Assembly: GCF_900114475.1 (NCBI RefSeq) | Contig: NZ_FOTE01000006.1 | Span: 186,001-250,000 of the forward strand | DNA: 64,000 nt | Origin: Paenibacillus sp. 1_12 | GTDB lineage: Bacteria > Bacillota > Bacilli > Paenibacillales > NBRC-103111 | Direction of reading: 5' to 3' | In this document: positions 61,474 to 64,000 of the stretch, in pieces | Numbering within the stretch: position 1 is the first letter of the stretch | Layout of the letters: each line of letters begins with the position of its first letter | The notes under the pieces: model-generated | Database searches by the model: none | What the model saw: only the letters and a program-made list of their open reading frames with translations | Told to the model about the DNA's origin: nothing | Translations under genes and position numbers: made by a program

Positions 61474-63753
61474 TTAGCCCCCTGTATGTGTTGGATTACT
61501 TGGCTTGACGTTCGCTGGAGCTGCGGGATTAGGTACCGGGTTAACAGGAGTAGAGGTCCCGCCTGTTGTTGGTGCTGTACTACCTGCTCCGGTACCTCCT
61601 GGAGTTGTAGTTCCAGGATTGACTGGAGTTGTTGTGCCTGGATTCGTTCCCGTACCTGTGCTAGGCGTACCGGTTCCTGGAGCTTGCGGTGTCGTTGGTT
61701 TTGTTGTTCCGTTGCCGTTGCCTGATGGTGGCTGTGTAGAAGATCCAGCAGAGCCAGACGTCGGCGGATTAAACGGCTTGCCGTTTTTCTGAGACAGATA
61801 GTCCTGGTACGTAACTGTAATCAGATCGGTCAGCTCATTGTCCTGCCTAACTTTGATAATCGCATTTTTATCAGGAGCAACAACCAGCTTGACTTCGACC
61901 TCTGAAGGTTTTGTCACATTAGGAATCGATTTATATTCAAATTCATCATATTGAGCATCGGTCAAAGTAACCTTGATCGTACTCGCTTTTCCTTCAGCTG
62001 CCGGTTTATACGGTATTTTAATAGTCATAGGACCCGCATTCTCAGGTAACCCAGAGGAAATAATCAATTGGGTAATTTCATACCCTGGGGAAACATCGTC
62101 GTCCTGACCATAAGGAAACTGTCTCACAACTCTCCCCTTCGGCTGCTTATAGCTTGCTTCTGTTGTCACATTGCTAGCTGCCAGCTTCAGCTTGTTAGCC
62201 GTGATCCAGGCTTTGGCCGCCTCCTCAGTTAAACCTTTGAGGTCTTTCATCTTAAATGTTTCCTTACCCTTACTTATGGTCAGCTTTACATTTGCCTTAA
62301 GCGGATCGATCAGTTCATTAGGTGGCGGTACCTGCTGGAGAACAGTTCCAGGATCTTTTTCTTCAAATTGCTGATCTACGCCAATCCGGTTATCCTGTAT
62401 ACCCATGGCCATTAAAGCTGTTTTGGCATCCGCTAAATTCGAATTGACCAAATTGGGCATCTTCAGCATGTCAATACCCTTACTGACATGAAGTGTAATT
62501 TTACTGTTTATTAATTTTTTCATATTGCTAGAGCTTTGACTGATAACGACATCTTTAGGTACGTCTTTGGAATCTTCCCTTATCACATCAAAATCCAACT
62601 GAACATCCTTCAGTGCCTGTTGTGCTTCAGCCAGCGGCTTGCCTACTACATCAGGCACCATAACCTCTTGTACCTTCATACTGGCTTTGACGTAGCCAAC
62701 CATATACCACATGCCACCAAGGAGTCCGATCAACACAACGATCCATATCACAGGCTTTATCCACACGCGCTTCTTTTTCTCATTAGTCGGAGAATCCGAT
62801 TCGGAATAGTGTCCATCATCATCGTCGTCATTTACGGGTATATATTGTCCAGGGCGAATAGCTGGTATTACTCTCGTTTTTTCCTCATCCAGCTCATCAA
62901 TATCTTTGAAAATCAGTTTGGCTTCATTCCGTCTATGCGGCAGCAAACAGCTTTCCAAATCTTCAAGCATCTGACTGGCGGAGCTATAGCGATCGGAAGG
63001 GTCTTTACGTACTGCACGTAATATCACATTTTCCACACTTTGTGGAATTAACGGATTAACTCGACGCGGATCCTCTACATTTTCCTGCAAATGCTTAAGG
63101 GCTACACTAATCGGACTTTCACCAATGAAAGGCAGCTTTCCAGTCAGCATTTGATACATAACAATACCCAGTGAATACAGGTCCGATTGTTCACCTGTAA
63201 ACGTGCCTTTAGCATGCTCAGGTGAAAAATAATGAACAGAGCCCATCACGGAACCGGTTTGTGTAATGGTGGACGAGGTAACCGCACGGGCGATTCCAAA
63301 ATCGGTAACCTTAACCCGCCCATTTTTGCCGATAAGTATATTATGAGGTTTAATATCGCGATGTATGATTTGATTATGGTGGGCGTGTTCAAGAGCCTCG
63401 CAGATTTGACTGGCTATTCGAATCGCTTCCTCCACCTGTATGGGAGCTTTTTCTTTGATCAAATCGTTTAACGTCGTACCTTCGATGTATTCCATCACAA
63501 TATAATGGATTTCTTCCTCTTGACCCACATCATAAATACTAACGATATTCGAGTGTGACAATGAAGCCGCTGCCTGTGCTTCACGACGGAACCTTTCAAT
63601 AAATTCCTCATCATGCACATATTGCAGACGGAGTATTTTAACGGCAACGTGCCGGTGCAGCAAAATATCCAGAGCCTTGTATACGATGGCCATTCCGCCT
63701 CCGCCTACGCGATCCAGAATTTCGTAACGGCCTCCCAGCTGCTTGCCCTTCAT
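61474..63753 (-). CDS. prkC: PASTA-domain Ser/Thr protein kinase PrkC
   Basis: PrkC senses muropeptides outside and phosphorylates cytoplasmic targets. The 759-residue protein has a kinase domain (Gly loop at 17-22, Lys39, HRDIKPHN with Asp133, DFG at 151-153), a juxtamembrane part, one membrane helix (PVIWIVVLIGLLGGMWYMVG, about 340-360), three PASTA domains (each opening VPDVVGKPLAEA, MPNLVNSNLADA, MKDLKGLTEEAA) and an Ig-like end domain. A final tail of about 90 residues is almost only G, P, T, S and N, making it longer than the Bacillus protein (about 648). Confidence 0.96.
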   Translation of the reverse strand: MKGKQLGGRYEILDRVGGGGMAIVYKALDILLHRHVAVKILRLQYVHDEEFIERFRREAQAAASLSHSNIVSIYDVGQEEEIHYIVMEYIEGTTLNDLIKEKAPIQVEEAIRIASQICEALEHAHHNQIIHRDIKPHNILIGKNGRVKVTDFGIARAVTSSTITQTGSVMGSVHYFSPEHAKGTFTGEQSDLYSLGIVMYQMLTGKLPFIGESPISVALKHLQENVEDPRRVNPLIPQSVENVILRAVRKDPSDRYSSASQMLEDLESCLLPHRRNEAKLIFKDIDELDEEKTRVIPAIRPGQYIPVNDDDDDGHYSESDSPTNEKKKRVWIKPVIWIVVLIGLLGGMWYMVGYVKASMKVQEVMVPDVVGKPLAEAQQALKDVQLDFDVIREDSKDVPKDVVISQSSSNMKKLINSKITLHVSKGIDMLKMPNLVNSNLADAKTALMAMGIQDNRIGVDQQFEEKDPGTVLQQVPPPNELIDPLKANVKLTISKGKETFKMKDLKGLTEEAAKAWITANKLKLAASNVTTEASYKQPKGRVVRQFPYGQDDDVSPGYEITQLIISSGLPENAGPMTIKIPYKPAAEGKASTIKVTLTDAQYDEFEYKSIPNVTKPSEVEVKLVVAPDKNAIIKVRQDNELTDLITVTYQDYLSQKNGKPFNPPTSGSAGSSTQPPSGNGNGTTKPTTPQAPGTGTPSTGTGTNPGTTTPVNPGTTTPGGTGAGSTAPTTGGTSTPVNPVPNPAAPANVKPSNPTHTGG

Positions 63754-63759
63754 TCATCA

Positions 63760-64000
63760 TCACCTCTTCTCATCATGAACATCATCTGCCGCTTTCTTGG
63801 TATCGGATTCATTACTCACCAGTACTACAGTAACGTTATCATCCCCACCTGCTGTCAAAGCTTCATTAACAAGCTGTTGAGCTATTTCCTCCAATGATCC
63901 TGCTGCTTGGTGGATAGGTGCAGCGATCTGCTCGCTGCTGATCAGGCTGCTAAGCCCGTCGCTGCATAACAGCAAGGTATCTCCTTGCTGCCAGGTCAGA
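63760..64000 (-). CDS. prpC: PP2C-type phosphatase PrpC (5' end outside window)
   Basis: Only the last 80 codons or so are inside the window. They contain the PP2C motifs LLLCSDGLSSLISSEQI and ALTAGGDDNVTVVLV, with the metal-binding Asp residues. It ends six bases before prkC, which it counteracts. The extra charged tail (ESDTKKAADDVHDEKR) follows the conserved domain. Confidence 0.93.
   Translation of the reverse strand, partial: LTWQQGDTLLLCSDGLSSLISSEQIAAPIHQAAGSLEEIAQQLVNEALTAGGDDNVTVVLVSNESDTKKAADDVHDEKR

Overview
The window looks like a chromosomal core region of a spore-forming, flagellated Bacillota bacterium, most likely Paenibacillaceae. The reasons are the gene order flgB-codY-hslU-hslV-trmFO-topA-dprA-sucD-sucC, then rnhB-rbgA-lepB-rplS-trmD-rimM-khpA-rpsP-ffh-ylxM-ftsY-smc-rnc, then fabF-acpP-fabG-fabD-fabH-plsX-fapR. 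This is the order known from Bacillus and Paenibacillus (read here in reverse). SpoVM, a SpoVIF-like protein, YlbJ and a YjcZ-like peptide point to sporulation. Assignments come from reading the proteins and motifs; no database search was run. Almost all core genes lie on the minus strand.

Layout. 1-3835: start of the fla/che operon (fliG partial, fliF, fliE, flgC, flgB). 4056-8317: codY, the HslVU protease and trmFO. 8400-13865: topA, dprA and sucCD. 14264-16256 (plus strand): a YifB/ComM-type AAA ATPase and two overlapping small genes. 16291-19059: yraN, a free-standing FlhB C-terminal domain and a FliK-like protein, joined by 4- and 8-base overlaps. 19143-31364: ribosome, secretion, tRNA modification and chromosome genes. 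31434-38569: the type II fatty acid and phospholipid cluster under FapR, followed by rpmF and a DUF177 gene. 38675-43612: tmcAL, ylbL, ylbJ, coaD and rsmD. 43613-53586: a looser, accessory-like stretch with intergenic structure, small membrane proteins, a universal stress protein, an SLH-anchored YcdB-type protein, an ECF41-type sigma factor with its carboxymuconolactone decarboxylase-like partner, an ArsB/NhaD permease behind an attenuator-like leader, and a Tat-exported beta-helix protein. 53587-64000: recG, degV/fakB, fakA, asp23-like yloU, rpmB, spoVM, rpe, rsgA, prkC and the end of prpC.

How it fits together. FapR with plsX and the fab genes sets membrane lipid synthesis; FakA with a DegV/FakB protein feeds exogenous fatty acids into the same PlsX-linked acyl-phosphate pool. 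Ffh, FtsY, YlxM and LepB form the co-translational export route. RbgA, RsgA, RimM, RsmD, Rnc and the L19, S16, L28 and L32 genes form a ribosome assembly set. PrkC and PrpC are a kinase/phosphatase pair that also targets ribosomal GTPases such as RsgA in relatives.

Most notable non-coding signals: hairpin repeats abutting the ribosome binding sites of fabG and fabD; a near-palindromic 198-bp element between the ECF41 sigma gene and its partner, with a promoter close to the known ECF41 consensus; mutually exclusive hairpins before the ArsB/NhaD gene; an L19 leader; a FapR-like operator; and two divergent promoters sharing one -35 box. No tRNA, rRNA, CRISPR array or intact insertion sequence was seen.
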